Below are positions 55,278 through 64,000 of a DNA stretch of 64,000 bases, piece after piece. Below the pieces are notes generated by a model, which was not told where the DNA came from, searched no databases, and saw only the letters and a list, made by a program, of their open reading frames with translations. The first letter of the stretch is position 1. Every line of letters starts with the position of its first letter. Source of the stretch: Colwellia sp. MB3u-45 (lineage in GTDB: Bacteria > Pseudomonadota > Gammaproteobacteria > Enterobacterales > Alteromonadaceae). Location of the stretch: the NCBI RefSeq assembly GCF_014077005.1, contig NZ_JACGVC010000044.1:124001-188000 (forward strand), given 5' to 3'. The translations under genes were made by a program, and so were the position numbers.

Positions 55278-58200
55278 ATGAGCACTCTTAAGCCTAAAAA
55301 ACCGGCTGAAATTGACCACAGCATTGACACTCATAGCGGCATTATAGCTTGGTTTGCTCGTAATAGTGTCGCCGCCAACTTATTGATGATTTTTATTTTA
55401 GTGGGTGGTTTACTCACCATTCAAACCATCAACAAACAAATGTTTCCGCAAGTTAAGATCAATTGGATTTCCTACACGGCGCCATATCCTGGAGCCGCAC
55501 CACAAGAAGTCGAAGAAGGCATAACCATTAAAATCGAAGAGGCATTGGATACGGTTCAAGGCCTTAAGCGTGTTATTACTTATTCAAATCGTAACTTCTC
55601 TAACGGTTGGTTTGAAGTTGAGCTAGATTATGATCCTCAAGTCGTGTTGGAAGAAGTTAAATCAGCAATAGACTCAATCTCTAGCTTCCCTGATGGCATG
55701 GAGCGAATAAAAGTCGAGCGGGAAAAATTTCGTCAAGAAGTGATGTACTTGAGTTTATATGGCGATCTAACCAACGGCGAATTAAAAGAGCTTGGCCGTA
55801 AAATACATAATGAAATTCAGCAACTACCTGCGGTTAATATTTCTGATTTATTTAGTGGTTTAGATTATGAAATCTCGATTGAAGTTAGCAAAGATAAGCT
55901 GCGAGAGTATGGCTTAAGTTTTAATGATATCGCCAATGCGGTGCGCAGTTCTTCTCGAAATATGTCGGCGGGACAAATCCGTGCAGAAAATGGTTATATT
56001 AACCTAAGGGTAGAAAATCAAGCTTATCGAGGCTATGAATTCGAACAAATTCCTGTGGTAACTTTAGCCGATGGCACGCGTATTGTATTAGGCGAAATTG
56101 CCACTATTATTGATGGCTTTGAAGAAGGTCTACAATACTCTAAGTTCAACGGTGAAAACTCAGTCACCTTATTTATCGGTGCCGCTGATAACCAAAGCAT
56201 CACAGATATTGCCACTGTGGTGAAAAAATACGTTGAAGAAAAGTCAGCAATATTACCTGCAGGGGTTAAGTTAGAAACTTGGGTTGACATGACCTACTAC
56301 CTCGAAGGTCGCTTAAACATGATGGTAGACAACATGAAAAGTGGTGCTGTGTTGGTATTTTTAATGTTGGCGCTATTTTTACGCGTGCGCTTGGCTTTTT
56401 GGGTGATGATGGGCTTACCGGTTTGTTTCCTCGGTACTTTATTTGTCATGCCACTTGAGTTTGTTAATGTCACCATCAACGTTATTAGTTTGTTCGCCTT
56501 CATTTTAGTACTAGGCATTGTGGTTGATGACGCGATTGTTATGGGGGAGAGTGCCCATGAAGAAATTGAAGAGCATGGCCATAGTACCGATAATGTTATT
56601 CGTGGTGTCAAGCGTGTTGCCATGCCGGCCACCTTTGGTGTTTTAACTACGATTGCGGTATTTTTGCCCTTTCTTTTTGGCGAAGGGCCGTCTTCAGCGT
56701 TTGGTAAAGCTATTGGCTCTGTGGTTATTTTGTGCTTAATTTTTTCTTTGATTGAATCTAAACTTATTTTGCCTGCGCACTTAGTTAAAATGAAAATGAA
56801 AGCATTTAACCCTAAAAATCCGATTGATAGATTACGCGCCTGGATTGATAGCAAGTTAAAAAGCTTTATAGAGCATGTTTATAGCCCAGCTTTAGCGATA
56901 TTTATTCAATATCGTTATGGGGTATTAATGTTTTTTATTAGCTTAATGCTCATCAGTGGCGGTTTGTTTAGTGGTGGTTTTGTTCGTTTTGTTGGCCAGC
57001 CTAAAATTCCACATGATTTTCCGCGTGTTACTGTCGAAATGAATGTTGATGCTTCTGAAAAAGCGACCTTAGATACCTTGCTAAATATTCAAGGGGTTAT
57101 TAACCGTATTGATCAAGAAATCACCGAGCAATACGGTAATTCAATGATCTCTGATATGCAGGTCGATTTGCGCAGCAGAACCAGTGGCCAGTTAATGGTG
57201 AAGTTAGTGACACCTGAATTACGGCCGATGGATACCTTTGAGCTCGCTGATTTATGGCGTAAAGCTATTCCAAATTATCCCGGCGTTAAATCATTCACTA
57301 TAGGTGACAACTTATTTGGTGGCGGCCGAGATGATGGTGATATTGCCTTTCGATTAGAAAGTCAAAATGATGCAGAATTACTCGCAGCAGCAAAAGAATT
57401 AAAAACTAAGCTTAACTCGCTTAAAGGCATTGGTGATGTTAATGACAGCCGCCAAACTAGCGCTAAAGAGGTGCAATTTGAATTAAAGCCGTTAGCCTAT
57501 AGCTTGAATTTAACCTTAGCAGACATTGCCTCACAAGTGAGTTATAGCTTTTATGGTTTAGAAGCGCAGCGCATTTTACGTGACAGTGAAGAAGTGAAAG
57601 TTATGGTGCGATACCCGCTTGAGCAACGCAGCTCTGTGGGTCATGTTGATGATGTAATGATACAAGCGCCCAATGGTGCGGAATTACCTTTATCTGAACT
57701 GGCAGTTATTACCTTACAAGATGGTGTGACACGTATTCGCCGTGAAAATGGTAATCGTACCATTAACGTTTGGGCCAGTGTTGATGCGGATCAGGTCGAA
57801 CCGTTTAAAGTGGCTAATGATATTCAAGATAATTTCATGCCAGAATTATTAAGAAAATATCCACAAGTTAACAGTGAAGTCACCGGCAGTATTCAAGAAG
57901 AAATGGATAGTGCTGATAGTCAATTACGCGATTTTGTCATCTCAGCCATGATTATATTTTCATTGCTAGCGATACCATTAAAATCATATTCACAGGCGCT
58001 GATGATTATGGTGGTTATTCCCTTTGGTGTTATTGGTGCTGTTATTGGCCACTTTATTTTAGGGATGGACTTAAGTGCTTTATCTGTGATGGGAATACTA
58101 GCGGCTGCCGGGGTGGTGGTGAATGACTCGTTAGTTATGGTTGATTATGTTAATAATGCTAGAAAACGTGGCGAACGCTTAAAAGATGCGGTGATGCATG

Positions 58201-58481
58201 CGGGTAGTAAACGCTTTAGAGCCATCATGTTAACGTCAATTACTACCTTTATTGGTCTAGTGCCAATTATCTTCTTTGAAGTGAGTGCACAAGCACAAAT
58301 TGTCATTCCAATGGCGGTGTCACTAGCTTTTGGCGTGCTATTTGCCACTATAGTCACGCTAGTACTTATCCCTTGCCTCTACCTTATTGTGGAAGATATT
58401 AAAGTATTATTTAAACGCAATAAAGCAGAGCCTTTAGCTCAGGCGCCCGTGTCAGATAATATTAGCAGTGAAAGCTTGTAG
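55278..58481 (+). CDS. RND efflux pump permease
   Basis: The 1067-aa protein is a resistance-nodulation-division transporter of the AcrB/HAE1-like class with twelve membrane helices and two large periplasmic loops. Visible signatures are MFPQVKINWISYTAPYPGA near the N-terminus and GIVVDDAIVMGES with the proton-relay aspartates in helix 4, plus the symmetrical GVVVNDSLVMVDYVN in the second half. The substrate is unknown; the absence of a local regulator gives no hint. Confidence 0.94.
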   Translation: MSTLKPKKPAEIDHSIDTHSGIIAWFARNSVAANLLMIFILVGGLLTIQTINKQMFPQVKINWISYTAPYPGAAPQEVEEGITIKIEEALDTVQGLKRVITYSNRNFSNGWFEVELDYDPQVVLEEVKSAIDSISSFPDGMERIKVEREKFRQEVMYLSLYGDLTNGELKELGRKIHNEIQQLPAVNISDLFSGLDYEISIEVSKDKLREYGLSFNDIANAVRSSSRNMSAGQIRAENGYINLRVENQAYRGYEFEQIPVVTLADGTRIVLGEIATIIDGFEEGLQYSKFNGENSVTLFIGAADNQSITDIATVVKKYVEEKSAILPAGVKLETWVDMTYYLEGRLNMMVDNMKSGAVLVFLMLALFLRVRLAFWVMMGLPVCFLGTLFVMPLEFVNVTINVISLFAFILVLGIVVDDAIVMGESAHEEIEEHGHSTDNVIRGVKRVAMPATFGVLTTIAVFLPFLFGEGPSSAFGKAIGSVVILCLIFSLIESKLILPAHLVKMKMKAFNPKNPIDRLRAWIDSKLKSFIEHVYSPALAIFIQYRYGVLMFFISLMLISGGLFSGGFVRFVGQPKIPHDFPRVTVEMNVDASEKATLDTLLNIQGVINRIDQEITEQYGNSMISDMQVDLRSRTSGQLMVKLVTPELRPMDTFELADLWRKAIPNYPGVKSFTIGDNLFGGGRDDGDIAFRLESQNDAELLAAAKELKTKLNSLKGIGDVNDSRQTSAKEVQFELKPLAYSLNLTLADIASQVSYSFYGLEAQRILRDSEEVKVMVRYPLEQRSSVGHVDDVMIQAPNGAELPLSELAVITLQDGVTRIRRENGNRTINVWASVDADQVEPFKVANDIQDNFMPELLRKYPQVNSEVTGSIQEEMDSADSQLRDFVISAMIIFSLLAIPLKSYSQALMIMVVIPFGVIGAVIGHFILGMDLSALSVMGILAAAGVVVNDSLVMVDYVNNARKRGERLKDAVMHAGSKRFRAIMLTSITTFIGLVPIIFFEVSAQAQIVIPMAVSLAFGVLFATIVTLVLIPCLYLIVEDIKVLFKRNKAEPLAQAPVSDNISSESL

Positions 58482-58493
58482 GGATAATGTTTT

Positions 58494-58520
58494 AAAACTT
58501 AAAACTTAAAACTTAAAACT
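58494..58520 (+). repeat. 7-bp tandem repeats after the RND pump gene
   Basis: AAAACTT is repeated four times head to tail (the last copy one base short) between the stop codon and the terminator hairpin. Confidence 0.85.
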
Positions 58521-58552
58521 AAAGAAGCCATCACAATGTGATGGCTTCTTAT
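58521..58552. terminator. Bidirectional terminator after the RND pump gene
   Basis: A 12-bp perfect stem, GAAGCCATCACA with TGTGATGGCTTC, is present with A residues before and T residues after. It lies between the pump gene and the convergent oxygenase gene. Confidence 0.8.
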
Positions 58553-58594
58553 TAAGTTAAGCTATTTAATTTATCAGGTTGACGTGCTCTGGTA

Positions 58595-59434
58595 TTACTT
58601 TACGCCAAGCTCTTTTAATCTTTCTAATAAGTAACTCGCATGCGTGTGCTTTTCTGACAAGACCACTTCATTACGCGGATGTAAAAATAGCGGTAAAGAA
58701 ATACGTGATTTCGCGGCATTTTCCCCTGTTGGATTAATCACTCTATGACTGGTTGATGGGAAGTAGCCTTGCGATGCTTCCTGTAACATATCACCGATGT
58801 TAACAATTAAATGACCAAAGTCAGCCGGTACATCTAGCCATTCACCATCTTGTGCTTTTACTTGTAAACCAGGCTCGTTGGCTGCCGGTAAAATGGTCAG
58901 TAGGTTGATATCTTCGTGTGCTGCTGCACGGATAGCACCGGGTTCTTCTGTACCGTTTAATGGCGGATAATGTAGAATGCGTAACAAGGTGTTTGGCGTA
59001 TCTTTGATCATATGCGACAGCGGTTCAGAATAGTGTTTAGTGACCTCTGGTGGGCTATATTTTTCTACCCAATCAAGTAACTCACTCGCTAGATCTGAAG
59101 CCATTTTATAATAATTAAGAATATCAGTTTTCAGTTGTGCTGGAATGCGTCCCCAAGGGTAGACATGATAATATTCTTTAATATCTTTTTTGTTATGACC
59201 TTTGGCGGTTTCTGATATTTCAGGGGCAAAATAACCGTCTTGCTTTTCAGGATCAAAGGCAAACCCTTGTTTCTCTTCTTGTGAGAAAAACAGATACCAA
59301 TCTTGATATATTTTATCGACTAAAGCTTGTTGAATTGGATGGTTAGTTAACACACCAAAACCTGTATTTCGTAAACTTTCAACAAATTTTTCTGCTGCAT
59401 CACTTGCCTGATAATCAATAACTTGTACTTGCAT
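58595..59434 (-). CDS. 2-oxoglutarate/Fe(II)-dependent oxygenase, isopenicillin N synthase-like
   Basis: The 279-aa protein is a non-heme iron oxygenase of the isopenicillin N synthase/2OG-Fe(II) family. The N-terminal DIOX_N-like region is followed by the jelly-roll core with iron ligands His and Asp in AAHEDINLLTIL, the distal His in STSHRVINP and the 2-oxoglutarate-type RxS in SRISLPLFLHP. The substrate is unknown. It is a single-gene unit with TAGGGAAA before the ATG. Confidence 0.9.
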   Translation of the reverse strand: MQVQVIDYQASDAAEKFVESLRNTGFGVLTNHPIQQALVDKIYQDWYLFFSQEEKQGFAFDPEKQDGYFAPEISETAKGHNKKDIKEYYHVYPWGRIPAQLKTDILNYYKMASDLASELLDWVEKYSPPEVTKHYSEPLSHMIKDTPNTLLRILHYPPLNGTEEPGAIRAAAHEDINLLTILPAANEPGLQVKAQDGEWLDVPADFGHLIVNIGDMLQEASQGYFPSTSHRVINPTGENAAKSRISLPLFLHPRNEVVLSEKHTHASYLLERLKELGVK

Positions 59435-59761
59435 AATATTTCCCTAATGCTTAATCTTTATCTTAGGTATTATACCTATTGAAATAATTTTCGCTAACTG
59501 ATCCATTGATGAGTACCACAAGTGTTCTATATTCTAGTTAAATATACGCTAGCTACAAATAGATAAGTTAAAGGAAAAGCGGCGAATTGACTCTCGGTGG
59601 TGATAAAGCCAATAATAATGTTTATTTTACTTTAGGTTAAATAACTTTGTATTGAGTTTGTACCGTCTTTACCTAACACAGGGATATTTTAGTGTTCATA
59701 ACCATCTCATTATCGGTTATTATTGGTTATTAACGAATTTTGTAAATCAAAGAGAAGTAAG
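59435..59761. other. Intergenic region between oxygenase and small lipoprotein genes
   Basis: This is a divergent, AT-rich 327-bp gap. Apart from short repeats of GGTTATTA near 59713-59735 I see no gene or clear structure. Confidence 0.5.
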
Positions 59762-60049
59762 ATGATAAAAAACCTGGCTCTGATAGTTTCCTCCGTGGTG
59801 TTTTTTTCAGCATGTAGTAGCAATAATAGTGCTTGTGAAGATGTAACATTAGCTGCAGAGCAAGTGCAGCAATGTCAGTCATTGCATAAACAAATTATTA
59901 ACACTAAAAATAAACCTTTGATACGCACAGAATTGGAACGCAGATACCAACAAGATTGTATTGATATTCGCTACTATCGCGACGAGAAACAAACTGGCGT
60001 TTGTGGCAATAAAGCAGAAGTTGTTGAGTCTCAAAAAATTAGCCAGTAA
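59762..60049 (+). CDS. Small putative lipoprotein
   Basis: This 95-aa protein is not assigned to a known family. A lipoprotein signal with lipobox FFSAC (Cys near residue 18) precedes a short charged domain with four further cysteines (ACED, VQQCQSL, QQDCIDIRYYRD, GVCGN), which may form two disulfides in the periplasm. I start at ATG 59762, with GAGAAG just before it, because the signal peptide begins there. It stands alone, 120 bases before the GGDEF-EAL gene. Confidence 0.75.
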   Translation: MIKNLALIVSSVVFFSACSSNNSACEDVTLAAEQVQQCQSLHKQIINTKNKPLIRTELERRYQQDCIDIRYYRDEKQTGVCGNKAEVVESQKISQ

Positions 60050-60169
60050 AAGTAAGTTTTTAGCTATATGTATTGCCTGTTTTTTGATACTTTAAATGGT
60101 ATGTAAAAAATTTGGGGATATATAATCAGCCTCATAATAAACATTTAACTGTGCAGTATGGTGTAAAAG

Positions 60170-62731
60170 TTGACAAATTCATTAGATACATTAGCCAATT
60201 CAAATACAGGTTCGGCAAAAGAATCTCTTACATTATTGAACGAGTATCAAAAGCTTCAAGACCGCTACACCACCTTATTGACCCTAAACCAATTATCAAT
60301 TGATTGTGTTGACCTTAGTGAATTTTTTAAACAAGTTCATCACGTCATTGCTACTGTGATGAGTGCCAATAACTTTTACATCGTGCTATATGAACAAACA
60401 TTATCTACCGTAGAGATTGTTTATCATATTGATGAGAAAGACAAAATGGAGCTGGGTGTTTACCCCATGGATGACTTTAAAGGTTCAATAACAAATTATG
60501 TTATTGAACATGGAAAAGCCTTATTGGCGACACCAGAAGTTATTGCACAACTAGCGCAAGAGAAAAAAATTAAGTCTATTGGAGCCTCCGGCATCGATTG
60601 GCTTGGCGTACCTTTGATACATGATGGTTTTGTCATCGGGCTTATGGCCGTGCAAAGTTACTCTGCAGCAACGCGCTATCAAGAGTATGAACGAGATTTA
60701 CTGGAATTTGCCGCTCAACATATTGTCACTGCATTAACGCGCTTACAGGATCGAGAGCGATTACAAGCCGCTGTTGATGCACGTACACAAGAATTAATGG
60801 CACAAATTCGCGATCGAGAGAAAGCGGAGTTACTGCAAGAGTCGTTATACCGAATTTCAGAACTCACCAATGATCACGATTTAGATATTGATACTTTTTA
60901 CAACATGGTGCACAACATTGTTGGACAGTTAATCAATGCAGAAAATTTTTATATTGCTGAATATAATCAAATAGATGATGAACTGTTTTTTGCTTATCTC
61001 CTTGACCAAGGCTGTAATAACACCGACCAAAATTATCAAGCAAGAAAACTGTCAAACCATTTTACTGAATTAGTTTTAAGAAGCGGCGAAACTGTGTTGC
61101 TAGACCAGCAAGCTATGTTAGCGTTACATCAACAAGGTAAAACCATTAAGCCGGATGTTAATGTTGTATCGTGGCTTGGCGTGCCATTAGTTCATGCGGG
61201 TGAAATGCTCGGTGCTATGGTTTTACAAAGTTACCAGCAAGCCATATGTTTTACGGAACAAGATGCTGAGTTATTGCGATTTGTTTCACGCCATGTGGCC
61301 TCAGCGATGAATCGTCGTAAAATTACTGATAATGAGCGCAAAGCGCATGAACTGTTAGAGCACCAAGTAAAACTGCGCACTGCCGATTTAGAAGATGAAA
61401 TTAAACAGCGTAAAGCAGCCGAAAAACAACTGCAGCATGCTGCCTCACACGATATTCTCACCGGTTTACCTAATCGAGGCGTATTTATTGAGGTATTAAA
61501 TAGTGCTATTGCTTGTAATAAACGGCGACCAGAATTTAAATTTGCTGTATTTTTCCTAGATTTAGACCGCTTTAAAATGGTCAACGACAATTTAGGTCAT
61601 CACGCTGGCGACCTGTTATTGAAAGAAATTGCTCGAGCGTTAATTGACGTGGTCAGAGGCAATGACACTGTTGCGCGCTTAGGTGGTGATGAATTTGTTA
61701 TTTTAATAGAAAATATAGAAAGCACTGCTGGAACATATGAAATTGCCGATCGCATAACAGCCTTGTTATCTTCACCCTTTATCATTGAAAAGCAGACCAT
61801 ATTTATAGGCACCAGCATAGGGGTGTTATTTAATGACGAACGCTACACCAACGCGGATTCTATGCTCAGAGATGCCGATATAGCCATGTATCACGCAAAA
61901 AATAACGGTAAAGGGCGCTTTGAGGTCTTTGACTCAAGTATGCATACAAAAATGCAAAATGCCTTGTCACTGGAAACTGATATTCGAGAGGGCATTGATA
62001 ACCAAGAATTTATGCCTTACTTTCAACCTATAGTACAACTTGTTGACGGTAAGATCGTTGGCTTTGAGGCTTTGGCGCGCTGGCAAAGTGATAAGCGTGG
62101 CTTTGTGTTACCGGATGCTTTTATAGCACTAGCAGAAGAAACCAATTTAGTGATGGCGATTGATTTACAAATTCTAGAAAAATCATGCCAACAACTCAAA
62201 CTGTGGCAGCAGAGTTCAGGCTCAGATCAACTTTATGTCAGTTGTAACTTATATTGTAATCATTTTTTCAGTTTACATTTACCGCAAGATATTCAAGCTA
62301 TTATCGATAAAACCGGTGTGCAACCGCATCAAATTCGTGTCGAATTGACCGAGCGAGCTTTGTTAGACAATAGTGATGTTGTGCTCGAAAATATGCGGTT
62401 ATTGAACAAAATGGGTGTGAAGATATTACTCGACGATTTTGGTACCGGCTATTCGAGTTTAAGCTATTTGCATCGTTTTCCAATGGATGTGATCAAGATA
62501 GATCGTTCTTTTATTAATAGTGTGCACGAAAGAAGTAATCATCAAGCGATCATTAAAACCATTATTGATTTAGCCGCCAATTTAAATATGGAGACGGTGG
62601 GTGAAGGTATTGAACATGAATCGGATGCGCAATTATTAAGAGCAATGGGCTGTGTTTATGGTCAAGGTTATTACTATTTTAAACCGTTACCAGCCGAAGA
62701 AATAACTAGCCTTTTGTTCAGTCAAAGCTAA
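60170..62731 (+). CDS. GAF-GAF-GGDEF-EAL cyclic-di-GMP signalling protein
   Basis: The 853-aa soluble protein has two GAF sensor domains (about 40-190 and 230-385), a coiled-coil linker, a GGDEF domain with intact RLGGDEF at about 503 and an EAL domain with GFEALARW (about 630), VELTERAL, LLDDFGTGYSS, IKIDRSF and GEGIE. Both active sites look intact, so it could make or degrade c-di-GMP depending on the GAF ligand. An in-frame stop lies two codons upstream and the next Met is around residue 64, so TTG 60170 is the likely start. No membrane helix is seen. Confidence 0.92.
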   Translation: MTNSLDTLANSNTGSAKESLTLLNEYQKLQDRYTTLLTLNQLSIDCVDLSEFFKQVHHVIATVMSANNFYIVLYEQTLSTVEIVYHIDEKDKMELGVYPMDDFKGSITNYVIEHGKALLATPEVIAQLAQEKKIKSIGASGIDWLGVPLIHDGFVIGLMAVQSYSAATRYQEYERDLLEFAAQHIVTALTRLQDRERLQAAVDARTQELMAQIRDREKAELLQESLYRISELTNDHDLDIDTFYNMVHNIVGQLINAENFYIAEYNQIDDELFFAYLLDQGCNNTDQNYQARKLSNHFTELVLRSGETVLLDQQAMLALHQQGKTIKPDVNVVSWLGVPLVHAGEMLGAMVLQSYQQAICFTEQDAELLRFVSRHVASAMNRRKITDNERKAHELLEHQVKLRTADLEDEIKQRKAAEKQLQHAASHDILTGLPNRGVFIEVLNSAIACNKRRPEFKFAVFFLDLDRFKMVNDNLGHHAGDLLLKEIARALIDVVRGNDTVARLGGDEFVILIENIESTAGTYEIADRITALLSSPFIIEKQTIFIGTSIGVLFNDERYTNADSMLRDADIAMYHAKNNGKGRFEVFDSSMHTKMQNALSLETDIREGIDNQEFMPYFQPIVQLVDGKIVGFEALARWQSDKRGFVLPDAFIALAEETNLVMAIDLQILEKSCQQLKLWQQSSGSDQLYVSCNLYCNHFFSLHLPQDIQAIIDKTGVQPHQIRVELTERALLDNSDVVLENMRLLNKMGVKILLDDFGTGYSSLSYLHRFPMDVIKIDRSFINSVHERSNHQAIIKTIIDLAANLNMETVGEGIEHESDAQLLRAMGCVYGQGYYYFKPLPAEEITSLLFSQS

Positions 62732-62765
62732 ACCCTAGCATTTAGTACTGAAAGAAAAATGCGGT

Positions 62766-62803
62766 AAAAATCCACTAATAACGATCTTATGTGTGGATTT
62801 TTT
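62766..62803 (+). terminator. Terminator after the GGDEF-EAL gene
   Basis: A 10-bp stem (AAAAATCCAC with GTGGATTTTT) has a 17-nt loop and ends in a run of six T residues. Confidence 0.65.
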
Positions 62804-62957
62804 AGATCTAACCTTAGCCAAATAATTATTTTATCATCATAAGGGCTATTTTTGCTCTGCATTTAAATGAACTAAAATTTGAATGTGTTGGAGTTTTTTA
62901 GCTGTTTGCGGTAATTTATGCTGTAAATAAAGTGATTAACCATAAAATTGACTGAAA

Positions 62958-63437
62958 ATGACAAGTAACAAACCTAAAACCTTAGACCGTATCGATTTAA
63001 CTATTTTAGATGCTTTACAAAAAAATGGTCGAATTTCAAATAGTACACTGGCACAACGAGTCAATTTAAGTGCTAGCCCGTGCTTAGAGCGGGTAAAACG
63101 TCTTGAACAAGAAGGCTATATCGAGCGCTACGGTGCTTTTTTAAATGCCAGTAAATTAAATTATGGCATGACAGCTTTTATTCAAGTGACCCTTGATCGT
63201 ACCACTGCGGATATATTTAATAAATTTCGTGCACAGGTTATTGAAATTAAAGAAGTAGCTGAATGCCACATGGTAGTTGGTGGCTTTGATTATTTATTAA
63301 AATTACGTTTTGAAAATATGGAAGCCTATCGGATACTATTAGGTAATATTGTTGAGTTGCCAGGAGTCTCTCAAACCCATACTTATGTGGTTATGGAGCA
63401 TGTAAAGCGCTACTCGGGCGTACCTATTTTCGACTAA
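62958..63437 (+). CDS. Lrp/AsnC-family transcriptional regulator
   Basis: The 159-aa protein has an N-terminal winged helix-turn-helix (LDRIDLTILDALQKNGRISNSTLAQRVNLSASPCLERVKRLE) and a C-terminal RAM amino-acid-sensing domain (ECHMVVGGFDYLLKLR, LPGVSQTHTYVVME). It resembles Lrp, but similarity drops in places, so it may be a specialised relative controlling a local amino-acid catabolic gene rather than global Lrp. The next gene is a peptidase-like lipoprotein on the same strand. Confidence 0.9.
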   Translation: MTSNKPKTLDRIDLTILDALQKNGRISNSTLAQRVNLSASPCLERVKRLEQEGYIERYGAFLNASKLNYGMTAFIQVTLDRTTADIFNKFRAQVIEIKEVAECHMVVGGFDYLLKLRFENMEAYRILLGNIVELPGVSQTHTYVVMEHVKRYSGVPIFD

Positions 63438-63683
63438 CAAGCACAAGCGTGCAAAGTTATATTAACACTGCTTGGTTTAGCCAGCGTTTGCTTTTGCAAT
63501 GTGGAACTAGTTTTCTTACATGACAGTCGATATAGTGTCTTGAGATGTTTTTAGCCAATTTTAGTCAGGTATATTGCTAAATAGGCCAAATGTAATTATA
63601 AAATAATAAAACCAAATGACTGCATTAATTGCCCAATTAGCAAGTAATTTAAGTGTCCAATTGGTAGAGGTTAATGAAATACC

Positions 63684-64000
63684 ATGAATATATACCCATC
63701 AAAGATAATCAAAAAATCAAGCCTAGTTGCCCTGGCTATCATCGCTTTATTTGGCTGTAATAAGCCAACCTCTGCGCCCTTGCAAATTAACCTAAAAGAC
63801 TTATCTAGTGAGGTTAATGCTGACAATATCAAAGCCCATATAGAATTTCTGGCTGATGACACCTTACAGGGTAGAGATACCGGTAGTAGTGGCTACCAAA
63901 TTGCGGCCAACTATGTGAAATCTTATTTTAAGCAGCTGGGGTTAACTCCACAAGGGAGCAATATCACCAATGAGTCTCTCGGTTTTGAACAGCAAGTCCG
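63684..64000 (+). CDS. M28-type lipoprotein peptidase (3' end missing)
   Basis: The visible 105 residues begin with a lipoprotein signal (MNIYPSKIIKKSSLVALAII, lipobox ALFGC), followed by NADNIKAHIEFLADDTLQGR and DTGSSGYQIAANYVKSYFKQ. This is the characteristic opening of M28 zinc aminopeptidases of the outer envelope. The catalytic residues lie beyond the window, so the call rests on the N-terminal pattern. GAGG is 13 bases upstream of the ATG, rather far. Confidence 0.75.
   Translation, partial: MNIYPSKIIKKSSLVALAIIALFGCNKPTSAPLQINLKDLSSEVNADNIKAHIEFLADDTLQGRDTGSSGYQIAANYVKSYFKQLGLTPQGSNITNESLGFEQQV

Noticed and set aside
56297-56854. 185-codon minus-strand open frame inside the RND pump gene
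   Set aside because: Antisense to conserved membrane helices of the pump; composition (Ile/Thr/Lys) reflects the complement of hydrophobic codons.
59470-59500. TTATACC-type sequence before the oxygenase gene, similar to the 18412 repeat end
   Set aside because: Only seven bases match well before the sequences diverge, and no second end is found.

Overview
The window looks like the chromosome of a marine, moderately AT-rich gammaproteobacterium of the Alteromonadales, most likely the Colwelliaceae (Colwellia/Thalassotalea-like). This is inferred from gene content and order: petABC-sspA-sspB, motX-rnr-rlmB-rpsF-priB-rpsR-rplI, a full MSHA pilus locus, and mreBCD-yhdE-rng-yhdP-nit-tldD, together with protein similarity that I recognise by eye. 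I saw no tRNA or rRNA gene, CRISPR array, intact transposon or prophage. Nearly everything is core chromosome.

Layout. 1-3584 (+): the end of petA, then petB and petC (cytochrome bc1), a terminator, and sspA-sspB. 3675-8668 (-): hemL, pyrB, a structured 0.5 kb gap, hemJ and a CLC chloride channel. 8727-12670 (+): a membrane-anchored coiled-coil protein, erpA, an exported M28 peptidase and motX (sodium-driven flagellar motor). 12828-18156 (+): rnr, rlmB and the ribosomal operon rpsF-priB-rpsR-rplI, which has a clear promoter, a leader hairpin and a terminator. 18614-40343: the MSHA type IV pilus locus mshH, I (split in two), J, K, L, M, N, E, G, F, B, A, a second MshA-like prepilin, C, D, O, P and Q. 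A PLP enzyme is inserted on the opposite strand between mshH and mshI, and a 1.4 kb stretch without genes separates mshP from mshQ. 40601-51903 (+): mreB-mreC-mreD-yhdE-rng-yhdP-nitrilase-tldD. 51981-53364 (-): a CvfB-like S1 protein and a TerB-like protein. 54058-58481 (+): an RND efflux adaptor and pump. 58595-59434 (-): a 2-oxoglutarate/Fe(II) oxygenase. 59762-64000 (+): a small lipoprotein, a GAF-GAF-GGDEF-EAL protein, an Lrp-type regulator and the beginning of an M28-type lipoprotein peptidase.

How the parts work together. The MSHA genes supply everything for a surface pilus: inner-membrane platform (I/J/K/G), secretin (L), ATPases (E, M), TPR protein (N), pilins (B, A, A2, C, D, O, P) and a large LamG adhesin-like protein (Q). 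MshE carries a two-repeat MshEN motif of the kind known to bind c-di-GMP. MshH is a degenerate GGDEF-EAL (CsrD-like) protein, and a catalytically intact-looking GGDEF-EAL protein lies 20 kb away, so second-messenger control of the pilus is a reasonable inference.

I found no convincing new multi-gene system. The most unusual features are sequence structures: a perfect 24-bp inverted repeat with a 3-nt loop and adjacent 21-bp repeats in the gene-free gap inside the MSHA locus; in-frame 12-bp tandem repeats in mshP; a shared interspersed repeat on both sides of rnr; a 160-bp element with inverted-repeat ends before mshH; and the strand-reversed PLP gene inside the pilus locus.
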